Positions 1-9,627 of a stretch of DNA of 64,000 bases are shown one piece after another (within the stretch, counting starts at the first letter, position 1; each line of letters opens with the position of its first letter). The translations under genes and the position numbers were made by a program. Source of the stretch: Corynebacterium glaucum (lineage in GTDB: Bacteria > Actinomycetota > Actinomycetes > Mycobacteriales > Mycobacteriaceae); NCBI RefSeq assembly GCF_030408855.1, contig NZ_CP047358.1, positions 1,674,001-1,738,000 on the forward strand, in the 5' to 3' direction. The notes beneath the pieces were generated by a model, which saw only the letters and a list, made by a program, of their open reading frames with translations, was not told where the DNA came from and did not search any database.

Positions 1-119
1 ATGCCCTGGCGGGCAACCTCTTCGGCGAGCAAATCCACCTTCGCCATCCCATCGAGCATGGAAAATTCGGTGTGATTATGCAGATGCACGAAGGAGGAGT
101 TTTTGGCCATGCGGCTCAT
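1..119 (-). CDS. dnaE: DNA polymerase III alpha subunit, N-terminal fragment (runs off the left edge)
   Basis: Only the first ~39 codons are present; the gene continues beyond position 1. The translation begins [16 protein letters not shown] and continues with [19 protein letters not shown], which is the start of the PHP domain of bacterial replicative polymerase DnaE (HLHNH/EFSxLDG motif, histidines of the PHP metal site). ATG at 119 is taken as the start; ATG at 110 is equally possible because neither has a clear ribosome binding site. The family catalyses chromosomal DNA replication in the cytoplasm. It is transcribed in the same direction as the ABC exporter genes to its right, 26 bases away. 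The short length limits what can be said, but the PHP signature is distinctive. Confidence 0.88.
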   Translation of the reverse strand, partial: MSRMAKNSSFVHLHNHTEFSMLDGMAKVDLLAEEVARQG

Positions 120-145
120 TGTATCGGCCGCGCCAACACACTCCC

Positions 146-1417
146 CTATTCGTAACGCAGCGCTTCGACAGGCTCCATTTTCGCCGCGCGGGAGGCCGGG
201 TACGCGCCGAAAAAGACGCCAATGGCCAGCGAGAAGAACAGGGCCAGGAGCACCGCCATAATGGGCGGTGTCGCAAACGCGTCGAACGCTGCGGTGCCAG
301 CCATGCCAAGCAATCCGCCGAGCACGACACCGATGATGCCGCCGAGCAAGCACACCATCATCGCTTCGATGATGAACTGCATACGAATGTCGCTTTGGGT
401 AGCCCCGAGTGCCTTGCGGACGCCAATCTCCCTCGTGCGCTCAGTGACGGTAATAAGCATGATGTTCATCACGCCAATGCCACCGACCAGGAGCGAAATA
501 CCCGCGATCGCGGAGAGCACCGACGTCATGATGGCGAACACCTGCGTCAGTTCCTTAATCGCGTCAGACATGTCGAGTACCTCTGCCGTGTACTCGTCAT
601 TTCCCCTGTAAAGGCGGTCGAGGTAGGTCTGCAGATCCGATTGGAACACCGCGGTTTCCTCCTCCGCGCTCGAGCGCACGGTGAAGAAATTGAACCATTC
701 GGCGTCCATACCAACGCGGTTCGCGCCGCTGATCGGGATATAGATATCCGCGTACGACTGCGGCCCCATCTGCATGCCGCCCTCGTTAACGTCCTTGGCG
801 ATGCCCACCACGGTGAAGACCGCGATCTGCCCGTTCGCCTCGACATCAATCCGGCTGCCCAGGGCCTCCTGCGGATTGCCGCCGAACGCCGCATCCACGA
901 GCGACCAAGTCACCACCGCGAGCGGACGTTGCCCATCGATGTCGTCTTGGGTGATCCCGCGACCGTATTCGATGTCGATGCCCCGCATCTCCAGCGACGC
1001 AGGCAACACTGGGTTGATCCCGGTGCTCACAGGCGTGTCTTCGAACAAGACTTCGCCGCCACCGGAGTTCTCTATGTCGATGCCTTCGACGCGCTCGCCA
1101 AAGTGCGCTTGAAGATCTTCGAAATCCTGAAGCGACATCGCGTTTTCGGCATCCATGGCTGGCGCGTAGTCTAACGCCGCGAAAGGATCGTCGGAAACTT
1201 CTTCTTCGTCAGGCCGCTCGTGCACCATCACCATGTGCGTCGTGGTGCCAATGCCCTGCATGCCGCTCATCACCTGGTTTTGGAGGCCACGGCCCAGGGT
1301 GGTGATGACAATGACGGCGGTGATGCCGATGATGATGCCCAGCAGCGTCAGCAGCGAGCGCATCTTGTTGTTGTTCAGGCTTGAAAGCGCAAGCCTGAGC
1401 GATTCTCGGATGTTCAC
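146..1417 (-). CDS. MacB/FtsX-type ABC transporter permease
   Basis: 423 residues. The N-terminus ([20 protein letters not shown]) followed by a hydrophobic helix (about residues 20-42), a large extracytoplasmic domain (about 45-280) and three C-terminal helices (about 285-310, 340-365, 380-405) is the MacB/YknZ layout. The conserved [16 protein letters not shown] segment between the membrane helices and the ending EPVEALRYE are family hallmarks. It starts with GTG five bases after the ATPase gene, so the two are translated together. With the ATPase and fusion protein it should form a tripartite-like exporter or mechanotransducer that acts on a periplasmic or envelope substrate, possibly a peptide or antibiotic. 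The substrate cannot be read from sequence. Confidence 0.9.
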   Translation of the reverse strand: MNIRESLRLALSSLNNNKMRSLLTLLGIIIGITAVIVITTLGRGLQNQVMSGMQGIGTTTHMVMVHERPDEEEVSDDPFAALDYAPAMDAENAMSLQDFEDLQAHFGERVEGIDIENSGGGEVLFEDTPVSTGINPVLPASLEMRGIDIEYGRGITQDDIDGQRPLAVVTWSLVDAAFGGNPQEALGSRIDVEANGQIAVFTVVGIAKDVNEGGMQMGPQSYADIYIPISGANRVGMDAEWFNFFTVRSSAEEETAVFQSDLQTYLDRLYRGNDEYTAEVLDMSDAIKELTQVFAIMTSVLSAIAGISLLVGGIGVMNIMLITVTERTREIGVRKALGATQSDIRMQFIIEAMMVCLLGGIIGVVLGGLLGMAGTAAFDAFATPPIMAVLLALFFSLAIGVFFGAYPASRAAKMEPVEALRYE

Positions 1418-1422
1418 GCAGC

Positions 1423-2301
1423 TTACGCCCCTTCGTGTCGCACGCCCGAGGGTTCACGGATGTCGTTAATGCGACCGTCGATAATCTCGACGATGCGCTC
1501 CGTCTCCTCGGCGAGCTCCGGGTTGTGGGTGATCAGCACGATCGCCTTTCCCAACTCGTCGTGCAACTGGTGGAACAGGTCCATCACCAGCCGTCCGGTT
1601 TTGGTGTCCAAGGCGCCGGTCGGTTCGTCGGCAAGCAAAAGATCCGGGTCATTCGCTAGCGCGCGTGCGATTGCGACTCGCTGCTTCTGACCACCGGAAA
1701 GCTCGTTGGGCTGGTGGTGGATGCGCTCGCCCATGCCCATCATGCCCAGCAGCTCCTCGGCGCGGGCCTCGCGGGCCTTCTTATCGACGCCCGCGTACAT
1801 CATCGGCATCGCGACATTCTGCAGCGCGTCGATGCGCCCCACCAAATTGAAGTTTTGGAACACAAAGCCGATGTTGTGGCTGCGGTAGGTGGCGAGTTCC
1901 TTGTCGCTCTTGGCATACACCGGCTCGCCGTTGAAGGCGTAGGCGCCCTCGGTGGGCCGGTCCAGCATGCCGATCAAGTTCATCAGCGTGGACTTGCCGC
2001 CGCCGGACGGGCCAACGATGGAGACGAACTCGCGCTGTCGGGCCTGGAACTCGACACTGTGGAGCACGGTGAGCTCGCTCGGCTCGCCCACGTTGTAGGT
2101 CTTGACGATGTTGCGCATGTCGATGAGCAAGCCGGTATCGGCAAGGCGTGGGCCCTGTGTTGCGGCCACCGGTTGCTCGGATACCACCGCAGGTTGCTCA
2201 GCCGTCGCAGGTTCCTCGCCGAAGAAGAACGGATCGTTGTCCTGGTGCGGCTGCGGATCGGTCTGTTGCTCGGATTTCTTGCGTCGAAACGGGTTACTCA
2301 C
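1423..2301 (-). CDS. MacB-type ABC transporter ATP-binding protein
   Basis: 292 residues. Walker A GPSGGGKST, signature LSGGQKQR, Walker B LLLADEP with catalytic Glu, and the H-loop ITHN are all present, so the ATPase should be active. The MNLIGMLDRPTEGAY region is typical of the LolD/MacB (ABC3-linked) subfamily. An N-terminal acidic/Gln-rich extension of about 70 residues (starting MSNPFRRKKSEQQ) precedes the nucleotide-binding domain, and its role is unknown. The GTG start has GGGGAGA four bases upstream. The gene lies between the lipoprotein fusion subunit (11-base gap) and the permease (5-base gap), which gives a three-gene export operon. Confidence 0.93.
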   Translation of the reverse strand: MSNPFRRKKSEQQTDPQPHQDNDPFFFGEEPATAEQPAVVSEQPVAATQGPRLADTGLLIDMRNIVKTYNVGEPSELTVLHSVEFQARQREFVSIVGPSGGGKSTLMNLIGMLDRPTEGAYAFNGEPVYAKSDKELATYRSHNIGFVFQNFNLVGRIDALQNVAMPMMYAGVDKKAREARAEELLGMMGMGERIHHQPNELSGGQKQRVAIARALANDPDLLLADEPTGALDTKTGRLVMDLFHQLHDELGKAIVLITHNPELAEETERIVEIIDGRINDIREPSGVRHEGA

Positions 2302-2312
2302 AAGCTCTCCCC

Positions 2313-3992
2313 TTACTTCGACTCTGCCGGGCGGGTACTGGTGACCGTCACGGTCGCGGTCGAGGAGCCCTTCGTATTCTTCGCATCCTCCACCGCGCCC
2401 GGATCGAAGCTCGGGTCGGTAATCGAGACGGTCTCGCCGATGCGGTCGCGGTACTCCTCGGGCCAGTTGATCACGATGTCGCCGGCCTTCAAGTCACCGC
2501 CGGTGATAGCGATGTCGACGTCGTTCGCGGTGCCGGTCTTCACTTCGCGTTCCTCGACCTTGCCGGAGCCAGCGTCGTCACCATCGGTGGCTAGAACGAG
2601 AACCTTGTCCTTGCCGCCGTCCTCGTAGACCGCATCGAGCGGCACGTTGAGCGCCTTATCGGTTTCCGCAGTGATGATCTCTGCACGGACAGAGCCGCCC
2701 AAGAGCAGCCCCTCCTTGTCACCGGTGACCTCAATCTCCACCGGGAACATCACGGTGGAGCCTTCGCCGCCGCCAGCACTATCTCCGCCGCCCATCACGG
2801 CAGCCGGATCCACGCTGGCGCCGCCGCCGGAGTTTCCGGCGGGAGAGATGCGAGTTACGCGACCCGCGTACTCCTTCTTGCCGGTGGCGGTGGAAGTGAA
2901 GGTCACTCGGTTGTCCTTGGCAATCGATGCGACGTCGGCTTCGCGTACCTCGGCGCGGATGATCAGACGAGAGTCGTCGGCAATGCTCAAGATACGTCCC
3001 TGCGGCACATCACCTTCCTGCACGTCGACCGAGGTGACTAAACCGTTGATCGGCGAGTAGATCGTCGCTTCCTTGACCTGGTACTCCAGGGTGCCGTCGC
3101 CGGCTTCGAGCTCGGAGTTCTCCATTGCGCGCCACGCGGAGTCCACCTGACCCTGCAGCTGGATGCGCTCTTGCTCCACCTGCGAACGCGCGGCCGCGAG
3201 TTCAGCCTGCGCATCCTGCAGTGCCGCGTATGCCTCCTGCGTACTCATCCCCGCGGACGGCGCGTAGTTCCCCTCCAACGCCGGAATCTCAGCGGGGTAC
3301 CCCTGCACCTGGTCTCCGGGAACCGGAACTGGAGCGGGCTCGGGAACAGGCACAGGCACAGGGGCCGGAGCAGGTGCGGGCGCTGGCGCCGGCTGCTGCC
3401 CGCCATTGCCGTGCACCTGCTGGTCGAGCCAACTGGAGACTTGTCCGGCCATGTCGGTGGCCACGCGCACCGCGCGGGTCGCCGCGCGCACCCCACCGTT
3501 GGCAGCCACCGCTGCGTCGTACGCCGCCTGCGCCTGGTTCACCTGCGCCTGCGCCGCGCGAATCGACGGGTGCGTGCCATTAGCCACGCTGGCGTTGAGC
3601 GCGTCAAGCTGCGCCTGAGCCTGGTCCACACCCTGCTTCGCTTCTGCCTGGGCGTTGGCCTGCTGACGCTCCTGAATCTGCAGCTGGCGGTCCAGCTGCT
3701 CAGTGTTCATCTCTGCGAGCAGCTGCTCGGTACGCACGCGATCGCCGGGCGCAACCTCGATGCGCTCCACCTCAGACTGCACGGAGGACGTAATGCTCAC
3801 CGCACGGATCGGCGCGATCTTGCCGCTGACCACCACGCTATCGCGCACGCCCTCAGCGGAGGCGATGGTGTAGTCCCCCGGCGCGAGACCGTCCTCGCCT
3901 CCCCCGTCGCCGCCGCCCGGCATCCCGCAGGAACCGAGGAAGAACGACGCGGCCACAACCGCTGAGAGGGCTTTGAACTTGGTGGAAGCCAA
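2313..3992 (-). CDS. Membrane fusion (HlyD/MacA-like) lipoprotein of ABC exporter
   Basis: 559 residues. The signal peptide ends in lipobox FLGSC (Cys about residue 22), so the protein is probably a lipid-anchored extracellular adaptor. It has a split biotinyl-lipoyl-like region: PIRAVSITSSVQSEVERI (about 58-75) and ATIYSPINGLVTSVDVQEGD (about 310-330). A long Gln/Ala-rich coiled-coil hairpin lies between them, followed by a beta-barrel and a membrane-proximal domain, as in MacA. An unusual Pro-Ala-Val repeat (alternating PAPAPA, PVPVPV; about 200-225) interrupts the hairpin. The start is TTG with GGAG five bases upstream. It is the first gene of the exporter operon and should couple the ATPase and permease to the cell wall side. 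Confidence 0.88.
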   Translation of the reverse strand: MASTKFKALSAVVAASFFLGSCGMPGGGDGGGEDGLAPGDYTIASAEGVRDSVVVSGKIAPIRAVSITSSVQSEVERIEVAPGDRVRTEQLLAEMNTEQLDRQLQIQERQQANAQAEAKQGVDQAQAQLDALNASVANGTHPSIRAAQAQVNQAQAAYDAAVAANGGVRAATRAVRVATDMAGQVSSWLDQQVHGNGGQQPAPAPAPAPAPVPVPVPEPAPVPVPGDQVQGYPAEIPALEGNYAPSAGMSTQEAYAALQDAQAELAAARSQVEQERIQLQGQVDSAWRAMENSELEAGDGTLEYQVKEATIYSPINGLVTSVDVQEGDVPQGRILSIADDSRLIIRAEVREADVASIAKDNRVTFTSTATGKKEYAGRVTRISPAGNSGGGASVDPAAVMGGGDSAGGGEGSTVMFPVEIEVTGDKEGLLLGGSVRAEIITAETDKALNVPLDAVYEDGGKDKVLVLATDGDDAGSGKVEEREVKTGTANDVDIAITGGDLKAGDIVINWPEEYRDRIGETVSITDPSFDPGAVEDAKNTKGSSTATVTVTSTRPAESK

Positions 3993-4102
3993 GGTGTCTC
4001 CTTACGTACCGTGCCTGAAAAACCGGCTAGAACCTCAGCAGACTATACACGCCCAACCTGTGTCACTCTGGCCGAAACGGGAAAAATAGCACCTAGGTCA
4101 AT

Positions 4103-4645
4103 CTAGTTGACAGGCCAAATCGCAAACGAACCCCATACCGCATCCGGTGGCAGCGCCTCGAGCGCCCGCACCCCCTCGGCATCCGCGAGCGCCCGCAACG
4201 TCGCGCCGTTGTCGTAGACCACCACCGCCGCAATCGCCTCCGGGTCCAGCTGGATGCCGTTGGCTCTGCCTTGCGCCGCCAGCCGCTCAGCTTCGCGCTG
4301 GAACACATCTGCCCGGTTTTGGCCGGTTGTGGGTTCGGGAATGGGCTGAAATGGGGCGTCGATAAGCAAAAGTGCATTGACCCTCCGCACCTCCCGCACG
4401 ATGGCTGCGGCCTCCTCCGCGCGGCGCGGCGTATCAAAGGTGACCAGGGCAAAGGAGGAGCTTTCGCTTATCGACGGCTTCGTGCGCGACGCATACTCCT
4501 CCCAACTTTCCCCTTGGTTACGCCCGAGGGTGTCGCCCTGGAGGGTTGGTGCGTGCGGTTGGGTGCGCAAACCCACGACGTAGACTCCGGCGACGACGAG
4601 GATGATGCCAAGCGCCGCGGCGAGCGCCGTTGCGAGGCGGCGCAT
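4103..4645 (-). CDS. Membrane-anchored protein of unknown function
   Basis: 180 residues. One N-terminal membrane helix (about residues 5-27) is followed by an extracytoplasmic domain with a GESWEEYASRTKPS segment and an alternating hydrophobic pattern (FALVTFDTP, NALLLIDAPF, AAVVVYDNG). I recognise no family. It starts one base after the stop of the pseudouridine synthase gene, so it is probably co-transcribed and perhaps translationally coupled with it. Two copies of the GCTTATCGACG motif in opposite orientation lie inside it. It is likely a genuine gene because its codon pattern matches its neighbours and the frame has a classical signal anchor. Confidence 0.7.
   Translation of the reverse strand: MRRLATALAAALGIILVVAGVYVVGLRTQPHAPTLQGDTLGRNQGESWEEYASRTKPSISESSSFALVTFDTPRRAEEAAAIVREVRRVNALLLIDAPFQPIPEPTTGQNRADVFQREAERLAAQGRANGIQLDPEAIAAVVVYDNGATLRALADAEGVRALEALPPDAVWGSFAIWPVN
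4357..4476. repeat. Opposed pair of GCTTATCGACG motifs
   Basis: Minus-strand copy at 4357-4367 and plus-strand copy at 4466-4476. Further exact copies are at 7414-7424, 9840-9850, 15103-15113, 24309-24319, 31644-31654 and 47240-47250 (plus), and 48004-48014 and 51388-51398 (minus). Near copies with G for A (GCTTGTCGACG) are at 36102-36112 and 48025-48035 (plus) and 30149-30159 (minus). The motif is read in three reading frames, so the constraint appears to be on DNA. Confidence 0.75.
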
Positions 4646-4646
4646 C

Positions 4647-5576
4647 CTACGACTGCCTCATCGCGTCGAGCGCGTGCTGCAAATCAGCCGGGTACGGCGA
4701 CTCCACCTCCACGTAGTCGCCGGTGCGCGGGTGGGTGAAGCCGAGCTTGGTGGCGTGGAGCCACTGGCGGTTCAGGTTCAGCTCCTTGGCCAGGTTGGGG
4801 TCGGAGCCGTACATCGGATCGCCCACGCACGGGTGGCCAATGGCGGACATGTGCACGCGGATCTGGTGCGTGCGGCCGGTCTCCAGGTGCACCTCGAGCA
4901 GGCTCGCGCGGCGGAAGGCCTCGAGCACCTCGTAGTGGGTGACGGACTGGCGGCCGTCGTCAGTGACCGCGAACTTCCAGCCGGACGACGGGTGGCGCCC
5001 GATTGGCGCGTCGATGGTGCCCACGATCGGATCCGGCAAGCCCTGGACCATGGTGTGGTAGGTCTTGTCCACCGTGCGCTCTTTGAATGCGCGCTTGAGC
5101 ACGGAGTAACCGGGGACGGAAAGGGCGACGACCATGACGCCGGAGGTGCCGACGTCGAGGCGCTGCACGATGCCTTTACGCTCCGGTGGGCCCGCGTCCG
5201 GCAGCGTGAAGCCCATTGCTTGGAGGCCGCCGACGACGGTTGGACCTTCCCAGCCAAGGGTGGGGTGCGCGGCGACGCCGACGGGTTTGTCCACCGCGAT
5301 GACGTCGTCGTCCTGGTAGATGATGGTCAGGCCCTCGACGTGCTCGGCGACCGGCTCGGGCGCGCGCTTCGGCTCCGGCAGGGTCGCTTCGAGCATGGTG
5401 CCAGGGGTGACGCGGTCGGACTTCTGCACCGGCTGGGCATCGATGAGAACATCGCCCGCCGCAATCATGTCCGCGGCGGCGGCGCGGGAGACGCCGAAGA
5501 GCTTTGCAATCGCCGCGTCCACGCGCATCCCGTCAAGGCCCTCAGGCACGGGCAGGGAGCGAAATTCCCCGCTCAC
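4647..5576 (-). CDS. RluA/RluD-family pseudouridine synthase
   Basis: 309 residues, starting [13 protein letters not shown]. It has an N-terminal S4 RNA-binding domain (about residues 15-70, [15 protein letters not shown]) and then the catalytic domain. The active-site motif QRLDVGTSG carries the invariant Asp, and [13 protein letters not shown] and [12 protein letters not shown] are conserved family segments. The family converts uridines in 23S rRNA to pseudouridine. The GTG start at 5576 overlaps the lspA stop (GTGA), which is the coupling normally seen for lspA-rluD; a much longer upstream frame reaching 5924 runs through lspA in another frame and was discarded. The exact target uridines cannot be read, so no rlu letter is assigned. 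Confidence 0.93.
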   Translation of the reverse strand: MSGEFRSLPVPEGLDGMRVDAAIAKLFGVSRAAAADMIAAGDVLIDAQPVQKSDRVTPGTMLEATLPEPKRAPEPVAEHVEGLTIIYQDDDVIAVDKPVGVAAHPTLGWEGPTVVGGLQAMGFTLPDAGPPERKGIVQRLDVGTSGVMVVALSVPGYSVLKRAFKERTVDKTYHTMVQGLPDPIVGTIDAPIGRHPSSGWKFAVTDDGRQSVTHYEVLEAFRRASLLEVHLETGRTHQIRVHMSAIGHPCVGDPMYGSDPNLAKELNLNRQWLHATKLGFTHPRTGDYVEVESPYPADLQHALDAMRQS

Positions 5577-6067
5577 TGCTTCTGCCCCAGTTCGGCAACG
5601 AAAATAGCGATCAGCAGCACGACCACGCCGACGCTGATGCTGGCATCCGCGATGTTGAACACAGCGAAGCTGCGCACTGAGATGTAGTCCACGACGTGCC
5701 CGAACCAGAACCCCGGCTCGCGGAAGAGGCGGTCGCAGAGGTTGCCTAGGGCGCCACCGGCGATGAGGCCGACGCCGAGCGCCTCGAAGCGGCTCGTGAT
5801 GCGCGGGGCGTAAATCAGCGCGCCGATCACGAACGCGAGCTGGATGGCAGTAAACAGCCAAGTGACGTTCGTGCCCATAGAAAACGCGGCGCCCGGGTTG
5901 AACAACAGGCGAAACTTCAGCCACTCGCCGAGCACGTAGACCGTCTCACCGGGCTCAAGCCATGAGAGCATGAATTGCTTCACTGCCTGGTCCACCGCCG
6001 CGATGGCCACCATCGCGACCGCCACCGGCGCGAGGTAGTTGCGGGTGGATACTGTCTGCGCTGTCAT
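5573..6067 (-). CDS. lspA: Lipoprotein signal peptidase II
   Basis: 164 residues, four hydrophobic helices. The two catalytic aspartates lie in [11 protein letters not shown] and [11 protein letters not shown], both intact, along with the [10 protein letters not shown] motif. The enzyme removes signal peptides from diacylglyceryl-prolipoproteins in the cytoplasmic membrane. Start ATG at 6067 ([12 protein letters not shown]) gives the family length; the frame stays open upstream but is not conserved. It overlaps the pseudouridine synthase gene by four bases. Substrates in this window include the exporter lipoprotein, the two neighbouring lipoproteins and CtaC, all with a lipobox. Confidence 0.96.
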   Translation of the reverse strand: MTAQTVSTRNYLAPVAVAMVAIAAVDQAVKQFMLSWLEPGETVYVLGEWLKFRLLFNPGAAFSMGTNVTWLFTAIQLAFVIGALIYAPRITSRFEALGVGLIAGGALGNLCDRLFREPGFWFGHVVDYISVRSFAVFNIADASISVGVVVLLIAIFVAELGQKQ

Positions 6068-6154
6068 CACCGACTCACTGTAGCCGGTTCGGCACAGTGC
6101 TTCGGAATAGTGCTTCTCTACTGGTGCGCTTGTGCCATGGGGTAGGTTCAAAGC

Positions 6155-7153
6155 GTGTTTACCTTGCGTCGGTTCCCTGTAGTTACGTTGGCGTCCGCCG
6201 CATTGTCCAGCCTTGTCCTGGGCCTGGTGGCGTGCTCGACCGAGGAGCCCGACCCGATGGCGGACGTGCCCGCCTTTCCGGTGGACGCCCCGGTAGTCAC
6301 GGTTTTGGAGCAAGGCGAGAACCCGCAGCTGTTGGAGTACACCTACGCTTCGTTTGAATCGCCGGAGGCGAACTGGCACACCACCTTGGAGGTCGCGGGC
6401 GGCATCGACCAGGCGGTCGCGGCCGAAGGCGAAAACGTTGACCCGGAGGCACCGGCTGGCGGCGATGTGATGACCACGACGCTGCCGGTGACCATCACCT
6501 TCCCCGCCGGCCCGGCCCCCGAAGAGGCAGCTGATTCGACGCGCAGTGTACGGATCACCGCTGGTGCCGGCAAGCACTCCGATCTGGCGCTGGGCCAGGA
6601 GGTTGCCGCCAACGAGGGCTTCATGCTCAGCTGGTGGGGCGATGACACCGGCGCCATCGATGCCGTGAAACTCCTGCCGCCTGAGGAATCCCCGGAGGCC
6701 GGTCGCCAGGTGGTGGAGCAGGCGCTGCTTTCAGTCATGTCCGCTAACGTGGTGTTCCCGGCTGAGCCGATCGGCGTCGGCGGCTCGTGGTCCGTGGAGG
6801 CGCGCACGACTGGCGATACCTCCATGATCCGCACCACCACATACACGGTGCGCGACATCACCGACGGCCCGGACACCGCAGTCTCGCTCGACGTAAAGGT
6901 GGACGAGCGCCCCGCCCAGCAGCCGCTGCGCATCGACAATCAGGTCGCGGGTGCCCTCGACGGCCAGACGCTACAGGTTGAAAACACCTCAACCACCTCC
7001 GACGGCGAACTCACGGTGGAATTGAACTACCCGCTTCCCACCAGCGGCAACGTCGCCTCCACCACGCGCCTGACCTACTCCGGCGGCGAGGGCAGCTCAT
7101 TCCGCATCGTCCAAGACGTGACCTCCGGGGTCACCTTTAAAAAGGAGGGCTAG
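6155..7153 (+). CDS. Secreted lipoprotein of unknown function
   Basis: 332 residues, GTG start. The signal peptide has a Leu/Ala-rich core and lipobox GLVAC (Cys about residue 27), followed by an acidic linker (STEEPDPMADVPAFP). The mature part is beta-rich, Thr/Val-rich and Cys-poor, with many short hydrophobic strands. No catalytic motif is visible and I cannot place it in a characterised family. The stop codon is followed directly by the ATG of the ABC-F gene (TAGATG), so the two genes form an operon. The gene is divergent from lspA, with an 87-base promoter region between them. Confidence 0.85.
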   Translation: MFTLRRFPVVTLASAALSSLVLGLVACSTEEPDPMADVPAFPVDAPVVTVLEQGENPQLLEYTYASFESPEANWHTTLEVAGGIDQAVAAEGENVDPEAPAGGDVMTTTLPVTITFPAGPAPEEAADSTRSVRITAGAGKHSDLALGQEVAANEGFMLSWWGDDTGAIDAVKLLPPEESPEAGRQVVEQALLSVMSANVVFPAEPIGVGGSWSVEARTTGDTSMIRTTTYTVRDITDGPDTAVSLDVKVDERPAQQPLRIDNQVAGALDGQTLQVENTSTTSDGELTVELNYPLPTSGNVASTTRLTYSGGEGSSFRIVQDVTSGVTFKKEG

Positions 7154-8851
7154 ATGGTAGCGCCCTTACACATTGGCCTCGACGGCATCTCGTTTTCCTA
7201 CCCCGGCGGCAACCGTGTGCTCACCGACATCTCGTTCGCCGTGCCGTCGGGATCCGTCACCGGCTTAATCGGCGAGAACGGCGCGGGTAAATCAACGCTC
7301 CTCGGCATCATCTCCGGGGAGCTCACACCGGACGTCGGCACCTTGATCACGCCGCCGGTCACCGGGTTCATCGCCCAGGAAACCTCACTGCCGTTCACGG
7401 AGCCCGCGAGCACGCTTATCGACGCCGCTGTGAACGAGTTCCGACAAATCGAAACCGACATCGCAACGTACTCCGAGAAAATGGCAGAGGAGCCGGAGAA
7501 CCAAAAGCTGGCGGAAGCCTTTGACCGCGCGCTTGCCCGCGCCGAGAACTCCGGCGTGTGGGAGCTCGACGCCCGCATTGCCACCGTGCTCGCCGGCCTG
7601 GACTTAGCCAACGTGCCGCTGGAGACCCCGCTTGGGGAGATGTCGGGCGGCCAACGCCGCCGTTTCGCTCTGGCGACGCTTCTGCTGCGACCAGTCGATG
7701 CGATGGTACTGGATGAGCCAACGAACCACCTCGATGACGAAGCTGTGGACTTCCTCATCGGTGAGCTCGAGGCGTTCAAGGGACCGGTGCTCGCAGCCTC
7801 CCACGACCGTTACTTCCTCGACTCCGCGTGCGACGGCATCGTCGATCTTGACCCCGGCTTGGGCGCCGAAGGCGGCTACGGCGAGGCGACCCGCCAAGGT
7901 GCGCGCTTCACCGGCGCGTTCACCGACTACCTCAAGGCGCGCGAGGACCGACGCCGCCGCTGGGAAACCGACTACGCCGCCCAAGAACACGAGCGCGTCC
8001 GGCTGGAAAAGGCCGCGGAGCAGACCGCTGAGGACGTCTTCAACTCGCAGGAAAACAAGACGGAAACTCGCGCGGCGGCGAAGTTCTACGCCGACCGCGC
8101 GGCGAAGACCGTCGGCTCACGCCGCCGCGCCGCCGAACAAAGGCTGGACAGCCTGGAACGCAGCGCTATTCCGGTCCCGCCGCAACGTCTGCGGTTTACC
8201 GGGGTGCCGCCGCACACGGCGACGTCGATAGGCGTGCCTGCGGTGACAGCCGTGAACCTGCGGGTGCCCGACCGCCTAATGCCCCTTTCCCTGAAGGTGC
8301 AGCCCGGCCAGCACCTTCTGGTGGAAGGCCCGAACGGCTCCGGCAAGTCCACGCTGCTGAAAATCATCGACGGCACCATCACCGACTACGAGGGCGAGCT
8401 GCTCATCCCCGAAGAGCTCACCATCGCCCGCCTCGAGCAGGATGACGCCTGGCACGACCTTGAGGCCACCGCCGCGGAGATCTTCGAAAGCCACACCCCC
8501 GACGGCACGCCCGACCTGGTGGAAATGGGGCTCATGACCCCCGAACAAGCGGTGAAAAAGCTCGCAGATCTCTCGCTTGGCCAGCGCCGCCGCGTCTCGC
8601 TCGGCATCATCTTGGCTTCGCCGCCGGATCTTTTGCTTCTCGACGAGCCGACGAACCACCTCTCACTCGTCCTCGCGGAAGAGCTCGAGCATGCTTTGCT
8701 CGACTTTGCGGGCACCGTGATCATCACCAGTCACGACCGTTGGGTGCGCCGCCAGTGGCGCCGCCGCATCGAGCAAAATGATCCTCGCGCCAGGATTCTC
8801 ACCCTGTCCACCATGTGGACGGGCGAGCTCTGGCGCGAGGATCGCTTGTAA
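7154..8851 (+). CDS. ABC-F family ATPase
   Basis: 565 residues with two ABC domains and no membrane segments. Domain 1 has Walker A GENGAGKST, signature MSGGQRRR and Walker B MVLDEPTNHLDD. Domain 2 has GPNGSGKST, LSLGQRRR and LLLLDEPTNHLS. A charged linker rich in Arg/Lys/Glu joins them. The DEPTNHL motif and soluble tandem layout identify the ABC-F class, whose characterised members act on the ribosome (translation factors or antibiotic protection). Which subtype this is cannot be decided from sequence alone. It starts directly after the lipoprotein stop codon. Confidence 0.92.
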   Translation: MVAPLHIGLDGISFSYPGGNRVLTDISFAVPSGSVTGLIGENGAGKSTLLGIISGELTPDVGTLITPPVTGFIAQETSLPFTEPASTLIDAAVNEFRQIETDIATYSEKMAEEPENQKLAEAFDRALARAENSGVWELDARIATVLAGLDLANVPLETPLGEMSGGQRRRFALATLLLRPVDAMVLDEPTNHLDDEAVDFLIGELEAFKGPVLAASHDRYFLDSACDGIVDLDPGLGAEGGYGEATRQGARFTGAFTDYLKAREDRRRRWETDYAAQEHERVRLEKAAEQTAEDVFNSQENKTETRAAAKFYADRAAKTVGSRRRAAEQRLDSLERSAIPVPPQRLRFTGVPPHTATSIGVPAVTAVNLRVPDRLMPLSLKVQPGQHLLVEGPNGSGKSTLLKIIDGTITDYEGELLIPEELTIARLEQDDAWHDLEATAAEIFESHTPDGTPDLVEMGLMTPEQAVKKLADLSLGQRRRVSLGIILASPPDLLLLDEPTNHLSLVLAEELEHALLDFAGTVIITSHDRWVRRQWRRRIEQNDPRARILTLSTMWTGELWREDRL

Positions 8852-8885
8852 TGCCGGCGTAAGACCGGTGTAAGACCGAGCGTTC

Positions 8886-9533
8886 CTACAGCCCCGGCGC
8901 CTGCTGGTAGCCCTGCTCAGGTGCAGGGGCTGCCGGCGCTGCAGGTGCTTCCGGCGCCGCAGGTGCTGGCGCGCCGCCCTGACCCGGATCAACCGGGGCC
9001 GGCGCGACCGGCGGATTCGCGCTGCACATTGCCGGCACCTGCTCCGGCGGCAGGGTCGAGGAAATCAGGTTGCAGGCCCACATCTGGGACAGCTTCCAGT
9101 GTCCGCCCTCGTAGACAAAGGTGACATCGTTAATCAGCGTCGGCTCCTGGCCCGGCGCGGTGAGGTTCACCGCAGCGAGCACCTGGTTCGGCTCGAAGTC
9201 CGGCAGCACCGGCTCCACGACCTGGAAGTTCGCGCCGGATTCAACCTGGGACTGCGTCATGACGTCGAAAAGCTCAGGCACGTTTTCACCGCCTTGGACG
9301 GTGAGCATGCGCTCTTGAATCGGCAGGTTCGGATCTGCCGCGCGCTGAATTACGGAGTTAAGCTCCGCCACCGTCGGCATCTCCGCCACCGGAGCGGCTT
9401 GGGTCTGCTGTTCACTCGACGGCGCAGCGGCAGTCGTGGACTCCTTCCCCGCATCCTGCTCATCAGAGCAGGCGGCCAACCCCACGCTCAGGCCAATCGC
9501 GGCGACAGCAGCAGCAATTTTTTGTGTGTGCAC
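8886..9533 (-). CDS. MTB12-like secreted lipoprotein
   Basis: 215 residues, GTG start with GGGAG five bases upstream. The signal peptide ends in lipobox GLAAC. The core domain (about residues 45-175, from MPTVAELNSVIQRAADP to SQMWACNLIS) resembles the mycobacterial low-molecular-weight antigen MTB12 family, which has an NTF2-like fold. A low-complexity Pro/Ala tail follows (APAAPEAPAAPAAP and similar). Two cysteines (WACNL, AMCS) could form a disulphide. It is convergent with the ABC-F gene and divergent from the asparaginase gene. The role of the family is not established, and the assignment rests on recognising the domain pattern. Confidence 0.8.
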   Translation of the reverse strand: MHTQKIAAAVAAIGLSVGLAACSDEQDAGKESTTAAAPSSEQQTQAAPVAEMPTVAELNSVIQRAADPNLPIQERMLTVQGGENVPELFDVMTQSQVESGANFQVVEPVLPDFEPNQVLAAVNLTAPGQEPTLINDVTFVYEGGHWKLSQMWACNLISSTLPPEQVPAMCSANPPVAPAPVDPGQGGAPAPAAPEAPAAPAAPAPEQGYQQAPGL

Positions 9534-9627
9534 GTGTTCTCCCTTTCACATGTGTAACACCACGAGCGTACCCATAGCCCGGCGTCCAACCCCAAACGAC
9601 ACCGCCACTTCTGGCACGCTGGTGCAC

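Noticed and set aside
119..1174. Plus-strand open frame opposite the ABC permease
   Set aside because: Antisense shadow; the product is compositionally odd (Arg/His-rich) and the minus-strand permease is well supported.
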